From Anaerobacillus alkalilacustris (GTDB taxonomy: Bacteria; Bacillota; Bacilli; Bacillales; Anaerobacillaceae), in NCBI RefSeq assembly GCF_001866005.1, contig NZ_MLQR01000001.1, positions 222,032 through 286,031 on the forward strand: a stretch of DNA of 64,000 bases. The letters run 5' to 3'. Below are positions 37,399 to 45,632 of this stretch, one piece after another. The notes below the pieces were generated by a model. The model was not told the origin of the DNA. It saw only the letters and a list, made by a program, of their open reading frames with translations, and ran no database searches. How positions within the stretch are numbered: position 1 is the first letter of the stretch; every line of letters begins with the position of its first letter. The position numbers and the translations under genes were made by a program.

Positions 37399-37427
37399 TT
37401 GCATGTTAGAAAGGAGTGGATCTTCTC

Positions 37428-38150
37428 GTGTATAAAAGACTAATATTTTTTTCAATAAACTTTTTCATACTGCTGTTATTAGGAGGCTGTACGAAAGTAG
37501 CCCAAGTTCCAGTAGATGAGCCGATTGGAGTATTCGGAGGGGAGGTAGATGTTTCTCTTTACGTTATAGAAGTAGAACCTAGTCAGGGTCCGGAGCCAGT
37601 TGAATTAGAAGAACACTTAAATTATATCGACACGGAAGAATTAATGAGGTTGGTAGGGACGGTTTTACCAACAAGTACAGAGCGGTCTACCTACGATCAA
37701 TATACACCTGAATGGGGTTTTGTCTTGATTGACTCGCGCCCTCCAGGTCCTTATAAGGAAAGTCATATTAACGGTGCTATTAACATGCCAGATGGAGAAT
37801 TTGATCGTCTCGTTCATCTTTTGCCTGAAAACAAAGAGACCATGTTAATTTTCTATTGTGGGGGATTGCATTGCCATTTAAGTCCAGCCTCTGCAAATAA
37901 AGCATTAGAGTTAGGGTATACGAATGTCTGGGTGTATCAAGAGGGGACACCTTTTTGGAAATCTAAAGGAAATTATTTTGTTACTACACCGGAGTATGTT
38001 GGCGATTTAATTATGGAAACGTACGTGACAGATGAGGACAGTGATCCCTATGTGATCTTCGATGCTAGGACATACAATGGGTATTTCAATGAGCACATTC
38101 CTGGTGGAACCTTTCCTGTGAATTCCTCGGAAGGTTATTCCGATTCTTAG
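37428..38150 (+). CDS. Rhodanese-domain lipoprotein
   Basis: A 240-residue protein. Lipobox 'LLLGGC' near residue 19 means it is lipid-anchored outside the membrane. One full rhodanese domain ('FVLIDSRPPGPYKESHINGA', active loop 'YCGGLHCHLSP' with the expected Cys) is followed by the first third of a second one ('VIFDARTYNGYFNEHIPGG') which breaks off at the stop, so the C-terminus is truncated. GTG 37428 is used; the GTG within the AAGGAG site cannot be the start. It probably handled sulfane sulfur (or selenium) for the respiratory enzyme whose genes precede it. Confidence 0.75.
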   Translation: MYKRLIFFSINFFILLLLGGCTKVAQVPVDEPIGVFGGEVDVSLYVIEVEPSQGPEPVELEEHLNYIDTEELMRLVGTVLPTSTERSTYDQYTPEWGFVLIDSRPPGPYKESHINGAINMPDGEFDRLVHLLPENKETMLIFYCGGLHCHLSPASANKALELGYTNVWVYQEGTPFWKSKGNYFVTTPEYVGDLIMETYVTDEDSDPYVIFDARTYNGYFNEHIPGGTFPVNSSEGYSDS

Positions 38151-38229
38151 TTTCTTATTAAGCGAATGACAGATTTAAATTAGTGTAGTATATAATAAAT
38201 GGAATGTTTATAAAAAGGGAGTAATTTTT

Positions 38230-39075
38230 TTGAGTAAAAAAAGATGGATGAACTTAATTAAAGTATTATCACTTTGTTTTATTCTTTTAGCTAGTTTATT
38301 TTCACTAAAAACGAAAATGGCCATTGTTTCCAATTCTGCCAACCACTATGTTACGATTGCGCATCGCGGTGGGGCAGGTTATGCACCTGAAAATACGATG
38401 GCCGCATTTAATAAAGCGGTAGAAATGAAATGTGATTATTTGGAACTTGATATACAAATGAGTAAGGAAGGTGAGTTTGTAGTCATTCATGATCCAACCA
38501 TAAACCGTACTACGAATGTGAATACAAGAAAGTCAATATATGTATCTGATTTAACCGTAGCCCAATTAAAACAATTAGATGCCGGAAGTTACTTCGGAGC
38601 TGAATTTTACGGAGAACGTATTCCTACTTTAAAGGAAGTATTAGATGAGTTTAGTGGGAAAATTGGAATTATCATTGAAGTGAAAGCACCTGAACTGTAC
38701 CCAGGAATTGAAGAAAAACTAGCTGCAATACTGATTGGAAATGAACTCGATAAGTCTAACAATTCAAACATTATAATTCAATCATTTAATTTTCAGTTTG
38801 TAAAAAAAATCCGTGAACTATTACCTGAAATGACGACAGCTGTCATCATATCGAAAAGAAGGTATTTGACGGATGATTATTTAAAAGATTTCTCAGCGTA
38901 TGCCGACTATGTGAACACAAGCCGTCGCCTAGTAACGAAACAGTTAGTTGAGAAGGTCCATTCGCATCATATGAAAATGATGTCATGGACGGTTCGATCA
39001 AAAGACCAAATTAGCCCGTTAATGAAAGCGGGTGTTGATGGAATTATTACTGATTATCCAGACTACGTTGGATGA
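38230..39075 (+). CDS. Glycerophosphodiester phosphodiesterase (GDPD)
   Basis: A 281-residue enzyme with an N-terminal signal/anchor ('VLSLCFILLASLFSLKT') and the GDPD core: 'IAHRGGAGYAPENTMAAF' (catalytic H, R), 'YLELDIQMSKEGEFVVIHD' (E, D metal ligands and second H), and 'MSWTVRSKDQISPLMKAGVDGIITDYP' at the end. It splits glycerophosphodiesters to an alcohol and glycerol-3-phosphate, outside or at the membrane. TTG start behind AAAGGGAG. Stands alone. Confidence 0.9.
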   Translation: MSKKRWMNLIKVLSLCFILLASLFSLKTKMAIVSNSANHYVTIAHRGGAGYAPENTMAAFNKAVEMKCDYLELDIQMSKEGEFVVIHDPTINRTTNVNTRKSIYVSDLTVAQLKQLDAGSYFGAEFYGERIPTLKEVLDEFSGKIGIIIEVKAPELYPGIEEKLAAILIGNELDKSNNSNIIIQSFNFQFVKKIRELLPEMTTAVIISKRRYLTDDYLKDFSAYADYVNTSRRLVTKQLVEKVHSHHMKMMSWTVRSKDQISPLMKAGVDGIITDYPDYVG

Positions 39076-39186
39076 AAAAAGTATCATTGAGCATAATTTA
39101 AAACCAATTATACAATGAAAATATTAAAGTAGTGTCGATACTACTTAAGGCATTTATTGTGGACTTTAAAAAGTGGGAGAGATTCT

Positions 39187-40302
39187 ATGGAAAATAAAAA
39201 TTTAGAATTAACAAGAAAGCTACGTCATCATTTACATATGCATCCAGAACTCTCAAACCAAGAAATTTTGACGAAACAGCATATAATCGAATTTCTTAAA
39301 GCGCACACAAAACTAGAGATTGTTGACAAAGGTCAATGGTTTTATGCGATTTATCGTGCAGGTGAAGATAAAATGAACATTGCGTTCCGCGCGGATTTTG
39401 ATGCAGTTCCAATTGAAGAAACAATCTTGCTTCCGTACGCTTCCAAAAACCCAGGCATTTCTCACAAATGTGGACATGATGGTCACTCTGCCTGTCTTGC
39501 CGGTTTTGCACTTGAAATCGATCAGAAAGGTGCAGATAAAAACATCTTTTTCTTGTTTCAACATGCGGAGGAAACGGGAGATGGTGCTTTTCAGTGTGTA
39601 TCTTTTATAAAGGAGAATAACATCGAAGAAATTTTTGCTTTCCACAATATGAGTGGTATGGCTTTGAATTCCGTTTATGTCATTGATGGAACTGCTCACT
39701 GTGCATCCAAGGGGATGACGATTCACATGGAAGGTACGCCAGCACATGCAAGTCAACCGGAAGATGGAGTAAATCCAGCATTTGCGATTGCAAAGATTAT
39801 TGATGCGATTCCTCGGTTGACATCTCCAATAAACAACAAAGGATTGGTACTCTGTACTGTAGTACAAGTAAATGTTGGGGAAAGGGTGTTCGGTGTATCT
39901 GCAAGCAAGGGAGAATTGCTTCTAACCATTCGAGGGTTGTATGAAGAAGAATTGGATAGCCTACAGAAGAATCTTGAAAATCTTTCACTTTCTCTTTCAG
40001 AACAGTACGGGCTAAAGACCAGCTTCTCTTATGATGACGTCTTTCCTGAAACGGTAAATGATAAGGAAAGCACTGATAAGATACGTCAAGTATGTCAAAA
40101 GAGAGGGATTCCGTTAGTTGAGATGAAGGAAGCATTCCGTGCGTCCGAAGACTTCGGTCATTATTTAAAAGAGACAAAGGGTGCAATCTGCTACATTGGG
40201 AACGGAGAAGATTTTCCTCATATCCATACTGTGCAGTATGATTTCCGAGATGATATCATCGAAACCGCAGTGGAACTTTTCAAAGGGCTCGCAGAATTGT
40301 GA
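39187..40302 (+). CDS. M20-family metallopeptidase / amidohydrolase
   Basis: A 371-residue zinc hydrolase. 'RADFDAVPI' and 'HKCGHDGHSACLAG' (metal-binding H and D), 'LFQHAEETGDGA' (catalytic E) and a dimerisation domain ('GTPAHASQPEDGVNPAFAI') are the marks of the hippurate/N-acyl-amino-acid amidohydrolase branch of M20. Substrate is unknown, perhaps an N-acyl amino acid. ATG 39187 behind GTGGGAGAG. Followed by repeat B. Confidence 0.88.
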   Translation: MENKNLELTRKLRHHLHMHPELSNQEILTKQHIIEFLKAHTKLEIVDKGQWFYAIYRAGEDKMNIAFRADFDAVPIEETILLPYASKNPGISHKCGHDGHSACLAGFALEIDQKGADKNIFFLFQHAEETGDGAFQCVSFIKENNIEEIFAFHNMSGMALNSVYVIDGTAHCASKGMTIHMEGTPAHASQPEDGVNPAFAIAKIIDAIPRLTSPINNKGLVLCTVVQVNVGERVFGVSASKGELLLTIRGLYEEELDSLQKNLENLSLSLSEQYGLKTSFSYDDVFPETVNDKESTDKIRQVCQKRGIPLVEMKEAFRASEDFGHYLKETKGAICYIGNGEDFPHIHTVQYDFRDDIIETAVELFKGLAEL

Positions 40303-40374
40303 ACCGTTTCCCTGCAAATATTAGCTTAAAACTATTTGATAACATAAAAAACCGAGACTGTTCATGATCTCCTG

Positions 40375-40560
40375 AAGACCCCTACCTCAAAACGCAAAAA
40401 ATTCGAAAAGTTAAGGTGGGGATTAACTGCCCCTAAAGTTCTGATATAGAATAACTAACAATCAGTGAAAGCTGATGATTGGTTATTCTTAAGCCCATGG
40501 TATAAGTTAAACTAACAATCAGTGAGGGATGAGGGAACATTGATTGTAGTTTAGCTTTTT
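40375..40560 (+). repeat. Dispersed repeat B, full copy 1
   Basis: Three hairpins in a row: a CCTACCTCAAAACG.../AAGGTGGGGA block, 'GATATAGAATAACTAACAAT' around a CATCAG-type stem that closes with GGTTATTCTTA, and an 'AACTAACAATCAGTGAGGG' arm facing 'TTGATTGTAGTTTAGC'. The order and wording are the same in the copies at 52504-52702 and 59025-59220. Not coding. Could act as terminator, small RNA or MITE. Confidence 0.75.
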
Positions 40561-40696
40561 CAAATTGTTCTATATCTCAACTCAAGGAAAAATTTTACTT
40601 TTTGTTGTACAATATTGAGAGTTGGTCTTATCCAATAGATTTGAGCATGGATTAAATGCTAATTTTTTTTACCTGTTCATTAAGGAGGGGAATTTT

Positions 40697-41233
40697 TTGA
40701 GGAAATTTATTATCTTAATTATGTTCGTAATACTACTATCTGCTTGTTCATCACAGAATTCACATAAGTCTTTTGAAAGTGTAATAGAATTAGAAGATGT
40801 AAAGTTCGAAGTGAGTAATTACGAATTGAAAAGCAGTAACAACCCTAACGATAAAGATGTTCAAACATTTCACAAAAATGCATTATATTATCGATTTACC
40901 CTTTTAAATACTGGCGTTGAGAAAATAGGTTCAGAGAAAATCGACGACGAAAAATTGGAAGTGTATATTGAAGCACATGATCATTTATTCGCTTTTATGG
41001 AACCAAACCGGTTTGGAAATAACAAGTCAAACATGTGGCGAGCAAGTGGGAGTCAACAAGCATTTTTAAACCCAAATGATAAAGGTGAGTATTTCCTCAC
41101 CTATATCATTGCCGATAATCAAGATTTAGATAATGTAACTGAAAATGCATTAAAAGCTGATATTGTTGTGCTGCTAGTAACTGCTTCTGGTGAAAGTAAA
41201 GAGATAAAAAGATTCAATCTAACAAATGATTAA
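40697..41233 (+). CDS. Lipoprotein, DUF5067-like
   Basis: A 178-residue lipoprotein starting at TTG 40697 behind AAGGAGGGG, with signal 'KFIILIMFVILLSAC' (lipobox L-S-A-C). The body reads as an Ig-like fold used in DUF5067/DUF4352 proteins: 'LYYRFTLLNTGVEKIG' and 'FLNPNDKGEYFLTYIIAD'. Such proteins sit outside the membrane in bacilli; function unknown. Confidence 0.7.
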   Translation: MRKFIILIMFVILLSACSSQNSHKSFESVIELEDVKFEVSNYELKSSNNPNDKDVQTFHKNALYYRFTLLNTGVEKIGSEKIDDEKLEVYIEAHDHLFAFMEPNRFGNNKSNMWRASGSQQAFLNPNDKGEYFLTYIIADNQDLDNVTENALKADIVVLLVTASGESKEIKRFNLTND

Positions 41234-41418
41234 ATAGTGATCAATCATTTAATTGATGAGTTACTAAAGGGTAAGAGCTGTTACATATTAATTCTTCTCC
41301 TCTTTTACTAACAAGCAGAAGAGGAAAAGAAAAACGAGTAATAACTGAAACTTTAAACCCTCTTATCCGGCTAATTAATTGAAAATACAGTAGGTAAAAT
41401 TTTTTATGGGGGAATAAT

Positions 41419-42198
41419 ATGAAATTGAAATTTTTACTAATTCTTCTAAGTGTGCTGTTATTAATATTAGGTGGTTGCACGAATAAAACTGAAATTTCTA
41501 ATGAAATGAATAACGAAAATGAAGAACTACAAGAAAGTACCCCGAAGAATCCACCTAAAGTTTCAATTTCTAATGGTGTAGAGGAGGAGAAGGGTGTACT
41601 TGGCCCATATAGCTGGACTTATTGTTGCAGTAATGGAAAAGCAATAAGTATTGAAGCGTCAGCTGATGCACCACCGAACTTAGTTCAACACGAGGAACCC
41701 TTTAAAGTAACTTCTAGTATGGTTATTTCTATAGACTTTGAGATACCTCCTAATAGATACGAAGTGAGGACTTGGGATGAAAGTAGTGGTGTTATAGGCA
41801 CATATACTGAAATAGACACTTTAAGTCATAAAGGGAGAACTGTTTTTGAAATTTTTGCAACTTGGGAGCAAGGTAATGCTAGTTATTCTTTTTTAGTAGA
41901 TATTGAGTATGAAAGTAGTTCCGAAACAGGCGCTAATAGTGTTCCAAATTCTTTAGAATTAATAAAAACTGAAGAAACTGATGTTTTAATAAAAGCAATA
42001 GCTAATTCAAAGAAAAAGCCTGGCATTGTCAATATGACAAATCCACAGTATCAATTCAGTATCGGTAAAGATAGCTATTTTCTTTGGATTACTAACGACT
42101 CTGGAACAATAATAAACACAAAAGACACACATACGATATATTCACTGCCCATTAGTTCTGTTAAAGAAATCTACGAGTTTGTTAATAATAAAAATTAA
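41419..42198 (+). CDS. Lipoprotein, unknown
   Basis: A 259-residue lipoprotein ('LLLILGGCTNKTE', lipobox L-G-G-C). An acidic Asn/Glu-rich linker follows, then a domain with 'GPYSWTYCCSNGKAISIEAS' and 'FEIFATWEQGNASYSFLVDI'. I do not recognise the family; there is some likeness to small secreted proteins with Ig-like strands. ATG behind GGGGGAA. 185 bases separate it from the previous lipoprotein, with a weak CCTCTT/GAAGAGG hairpin. Confidence 0.65.
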   Translation: MKLKFLLILLSVLLLILGGCTNKTEISNEMNNENEELQESTPKNPPKVSISNGVEEEKGVLGPYSWTYCCSNGKAISIEASADAPPNLVQHEEPFKVTSSMVISIDFEIPPNRYEVRTWDESSGVIGTYTEIDTLSHKGRTVFEIFATWEQGNASYSFLVDIEYESSSETGANSVPNSLELIKTEETDVLIKAIANSKKKPGIVNMTNPQYQFSIGKDSYFLWITNDSGTIINTKDTHTIYSLPISSVKEIYEFVNNKN

Positions 42199-42225
42199 AA
42201 AGCAATAATTCGGATTTAATAGCAA

Positions 42226-42380
42226 TTAATGAGCAACCGGCTTGTGGTTTTCTTTCCGCTTTTGAGGATTGGTGTCATCAGGAATTACTTGATTCAAAAC
42301 ATCTTGGTAGTGTTTTAATTTCTTTTTCATAAATTCTGCTCTTATTTTAGCTTCTTCCACTTGAATTAATTTGCCAATTC
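42226..42380 (-). pseudogene. Short fragment of an unknown protein
   Basis: A minus-strand frame reads 'KLIQVEEAKIRAEFMKKKLK' and 'HYQDVLNQVIPDDTNPQKRK' and ends at 42226. It looks like the C-terminal helix and tail of a charged protein. A stop lies upstream at about 42386 and there is no ribosome site. Origin unknown. Confidence 0.3.
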
Positions 42381-42584
42381 ACAACACCTTAAAAAATCTG
42401 ATTATCATTCGTGTAGAAGATGTTAGGGGTGTTTTCACTTATTGAACGATTGAAGTACAATAGTACAATAAGAAAACCATATTAACCGCGCTAATAATAT
42501 TGAATTTGGTATACTTTAATTGATAAACTGGGGAAAATGGTGAGGTAAAGTTATTTATTAACTTGTAAAAGGAGTGTTTCCATT

Positions 42585-43019
42585 ATGGTTGGGGTAGAAA
42601 TTGATATAGTTGTGAAAGATAGCTTAAAAGCATTGGAATTATACGAAAAAATATTCGATATCGAGCGTGTGGAGGTTTCAAACTTTCCTCGCGGTGAAAA
42701 TGAGGTAGTTTTTACCCTATATGACGTTCACTTTCATATGTTAGATGAAAACCCAGAATTCCATTTAATCGCACCAAATCCTGACGACCCTAAAACTAGT
42801 TGGGTTAATGTTACTGTCCCAGACATTAAGGAAACCTATGCAATGGCGATGGATTTAGGTTGTACAGAGGTGCAACCGGTGACTGAGCTCTCAGACTACG
42901 GAGTGTCGAACGCCATATTCATGGACCCCTTTGGTTATATATGGATGCTGCATCAAGTACATAAAGAGGTTAGTCATGAAGAACGTATACAGCTTTGGGA
43001 GGAAAAAAGGAAGAATTAA
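42585..43019 (+). CDS. VOC/glyoxalase-like protein
   Basis: A 144-residue vicinal-oxygen-chelate protein with the two beta-alpha-beta-beta-beta units ('DIVVKDSLKALELYEKIF' and 'VNVTVPDIKETYAMAMDLGC') and 'NAIFMDPFGYIWMLHQV' near the end. This is the PhnB/YycE style often labelled 'glyoxalase'. Metal ligands are not fully preserved, so activity is open. AAAAGGAG precedes the ATG. Ends at a terminator shared with the convergent LysR gene. Confidence 0.82.
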   Translation: MVGVEIDIVVKDSLKALELYEKIFDIERVEVSNFPRGENEVVFTLYDVHFHMLDENPEFHLIAPNPDDPKTSWVNVTVPDIKETYAMAMDLGCTEVQPVTELSDYGVSNAIFMDPFGYIWMLHQVHKEVSHEERIQLWEEKRKN

Positions 43020-43079
43020 CAAAGGGGGAAAGATAAGAATATACAGCAATGAAAAATCTCGATAAGAAGAATGGGTTGG

Positions 43080-43116
43080 AGAGTTGTAGATCAAAGTCAG
43101 ATCAACAACTCTTTAT
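43080..43116. terminator. Two-way terminator between VOC gene and LysR gene
   Basis: GAGTTGT and ACAACTC arms with inner GATC words form a strong hairpin between two convergent genes; T-rich on the plus side. Confidence 0.75.
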
Positions 43117-43121
43117 ATTCT

Positions 43122-44009
43122 TTAAAAGCATCTTCTTATGTTTTTCGATAAAAAAGAATTAAATATAAGCATGATTGGTGAAAGATATTTTCCTTTTGGG
43201 GAAATGATTGAAAATTCCCTTTCGCACTTATCTTTAAGGGGTATTTTAAATATTAGATTATGCTTCAATTCTACACGAACTGTTGTAGAGGAAAGAAATC
43301 CAATTCCACAATTATTTAAAACGGCTTGTTTTATTGCTTCATTAGTACTTAGTTCAAAGATTTTTGGAGATAAACCAACAATGTTTAATTGCTCTTCAAT
43401 ACATTCTCTAGTGTGTGATCCACGTTCTCGTAAAAGTAGAGTTTCGTTTTTTAACTCAGTAGATGAATGTATATCTTTAAACTTTTCTTTCTGTTCAATT
43501 GAACAATAGGCATTAATTTTATCTTGTAAAAATGGCTGGAAGTTGAATTTCTGATCATAAAATCTTTTAGCAACTATCGCAATATCAATTTTATTATCCA
43601 TAAGTTTTTCAATAATTGTTGATGTGTTATTAATCATAAGATTAACTTTTATATTTGGGTGTTTTTTTTGAAAGTCAATAACTAGATTCGTAATGATATA
43701 AGTACCAATTGTAGATCCGCATCCTACATTAAGTTCACCACTTTCTAGGTTAGTAAGTGAAGATAGTGCCTTATCTGCTTGATCTGCTATTGAGATAATC
43801 TGCATTGCGTATTTAAGCAGTTGTCTCCCTGCATCTGTTAATTCAACTTTTTTCTTCGTACGATAAAACAAAGGTAATTCATAATACTTTTCTAAAGCTT
43901 CAATTTGCCTTGAAACGGCAGGTTGACTTAAGGAAAGTTCTTCTGCAGCTTTGGTAAAATTAAGGTGTGTAGCAACAGCATAGAAGGTCTTTAGTTGATG
44001 AAATTCCAA
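43122..44009 (-). CDS. LysR-family transcriptional regulator
   Basis: A 295-residue LysR protein. HTH: 'MEFHQLKTFYAVATHLNFTK' then 'AAEELSLSQPAVSRQIEALE'; the effector domain begins at about residue 90 ('GELNVGCGSTIGTYI', the CysB/CysL-like ligand fold). The gene is divergent from selD with only 67 bases between the starts, so it probably controls the selD-DsrE-MFS set. Many members of this branch (CysL, YwfK) control sulfur genes; a selenium or sulfur signal is inference. Confidence 0.88.
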   Translation of the reverse strand: MEFHQLKTFYAVATHLNFTKAAEELSLSQPAVSRQIEALEKYYELPLFYRTKKKVELTDAGRQLLKYAMQIISIADQADKALSSLTNLESGELNVGCGSTIGTYIITNLVIDFQKKHPNIKVNLMINNTSTIIEKLMDNKIDIAIVAKRFYDQKFNFQPFLQDKINAYCSIEQKEKFKDIHSSTELKNETLLLRERGSHTRECIEEQLNIVGLSPKIFELSTNEAIKQAVLNNCGIGFLSSTTVRVELKHNLIFKIPLKDKCEREFSIISPKGKYLSPIMLIFNSFLSKNIRRCF

Positions 44010-44076
44010 AGCTATTCACCTCTCAAAATAAAAATGATAAACTAATTCATAGTAAGTAGAGAAAGGAGGAACTAGA

Positions 44077-45123
44077 ATGAAACCTCATATCTCATTAACT
44101 TCATATTCAACTGGTTCGGGCTGAGCTAGTAAAGTTAGGTCCCTAGACCTTACGCAAGTTTTGCGTAATATACCTGTTTCGCCTGATAAACAATTAATAG
44201 CTGGGATTGGAGAAGATGCTATTGGGTACTCATGGCAAAACGAGATAATGGTGCAATCTGTTGATATTATTACACCTGTTGTAGATGATCCTTATCAATT
44301 TGGTGCGATAGCTTGTGCTAATGCATTAAGTGACATTTATGCAAAAGGGGCAGAGCCGTTATTTGCTTTAAATATTATCGGCTTTCCTACATCCACACTT
44401 CCGTTACGTTATCTTGAAGAAATGTTGAAAGGTGGAGTAGATAAAATCCATGAAGCAGGCGCAAGTATTGTTGGTGGACATACGATAGATGATACTTGTC
44501 CGAAGTATGGTCTTTCAGTTACTGGAAAAATCCCATATGGAGAACGCTTCATAACGAAAAAAGGTGCCTGTGTCGGTGATGCTGTCATTTTAACGAAGCC
44601 TATTGGAATAGGTGTCTACACAACAGCCATCGACCAAAAGATTGCAACTAAAGACCAGCAAGAAATCGCCGTTAATGAAATGGTAAAGTTAAATAAAGAC
44701 GCTTCCTTGGCTATGAGACAAGTTGAAACACATGCATGTACCGATGTTACTGGCTTTGGTTTACTTGGTCATTTGTGTGAAATAGCCGATCATAGTCAAG
44801 TGTCAATTGAGCTTGATTTGAGAAATATTCCTTATTTAAATGATGTGTTCTCTTTGTTAAAAGAGGGTGCTACATCTGAAGGAATATATAATAATATCTC
44901 TACTTATAAAACAAAAGTAAATTATACAGAAAACATCACTTCAGAAGAAGAATTATTACTGCATGATCCTCAAACATCGGGAGGCTTATTAATTGTTCTT
45001 CCACAAGATCAAGTGGATGAGTTACTTACAAAATTATCGGACAAAGAAATATCAGGTCACGTTATCGGCACTGTAACTGAAAAAAACGATGTTCAAATTA
45101 TAACAAAGCATACATTTTTGTAA
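44077..45123 (+). CDS. selD: Selenophosphate synthase SelD, itself a selenoprotein
   Basis: From ATG 44077 (behind GAAAGGAGG) the frame is 348 codons with a TGA at 44122-44124 (codon 16) in the active-site motif 'TGSG-U-ASKV', where others have Cys or Sec, and the ATP loop residue K19 follows. Beyond it is a full SelD: 'GIGEDAIGYSW', 'QFGAIACANALSDIYAKGAE', 'GGHTIDDTCPKYGLSVTGK'. Right behind the TGA, AGGTC and GACCT form a stem around CCTA (about 44135-44149), a suitable bacterial SECIS position. SelD makes selenophosphate from selenide and ATP for Sec-tRNA. The genome must therefore hold SelA, SelB and SelC elsewhere. Confidence 0.93.
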
Positions 45124-45149
45124 AGCAGCCTATGATCGGTTGCTTTTTT
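45123..45149 (+). terminator. Terminator after selD
   Basis: AAGCAGCC pairs with GGTTGCTT (one G-U), then TTTTTG. It would end or weaken transcription before the DsrE gene. Confidence 0.7.
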
Positions 45150-45163
45150 GTTTTTAATTATGC

Positions 45164-45201
45164 GTGAAATGCATTATAAACATAATAATAATGCATTTCA
45201 C
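45164..45201. promoter_or_regulatory. Perfect 14-bp inverted repeat upstream of the DsrE gene
   Basis: GTGAAATGCATTAT and ATAATGCATTTCAC face each other across 10 bases. It lies 70 bases before the DsrE gene, where an operator for the second half of the cluster would be expected. It lacks a T-run, so it is more likely a protein site than a terminator. Confidence 0.5.
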
Positions 45202-45270
45202 TTATTAAAGAAACAGTCTTACAATTAAATTAGAAAATAAATCACTTGATCGATAAGGGGAGTGCTTGAG

Positions 45271-45591
45271 ATGAAACTGGGGATTATTCTTAAAACAAAG
45301 GAACCTGAAAAGGCTTGGAATGCTTTCCGTTTTGCCAATGCTTGTATAGGTAGAGACCGTGAAGTAAAGGTTTTTTTAATGGGTGAAGCTGTTGAATGTG
45401 AGCAAGTCAAACACGAGAAATATAATGTTCCAGAAGAAATGAACAATTTCCTTGATAGTGAAGGTATATTATTTGCCTGTGGTACTTGTATTAAGTCCCG
45501 AAAGCTGGAGGATCAAACGGTTTGTCCAATTTCGACAATGAATGATTGTGTTGAATTAGTAGAATGGGCGGATAAGGTAGTAACATTCTAA
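45271..45591 (+). CDS. DsrE-family small protein beside selD
   Basis: A 106-residue DsrE/DsrF-like protein: 'ILKTKEPEKAWNAFRFANAC', 'VKVFLMGEAVECEQVKHEKY' and 'GILFACGTCIKSRKL' with a C-x2-C pair where the active cysteine of sulfurtransferases lies. YedF, a selenium-metabolism marker often next to selD, has just such a DsrE domain behind a TusA domain; here the DsrE part stands alone. It may carry selenide or sulfane sulfur. ATG 45271 is used with GGGGAG in front. A terminator and a palindrome separate it from selD. Confidence 0.8.
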   Translation: MKLGIILKTKEPEKAWNAFRFANACIGRDREVKVFLMGEAVECEQVKHEKYNVPEEMNNFLDSEGILFACGTCIKSRKLEDQTVCPISTMNDCVELVEWADKVVTF

Positions 45592-45632
45592 GCAATTACT
45601 GGTTAAAATTTTTATGAAGAAGGAGTTTAATA

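Noticed and set aside
39313..40186. Several long antisense frames opposite the M20 gene
   Set aside because: Shadows of a well-supported enzyme gene.
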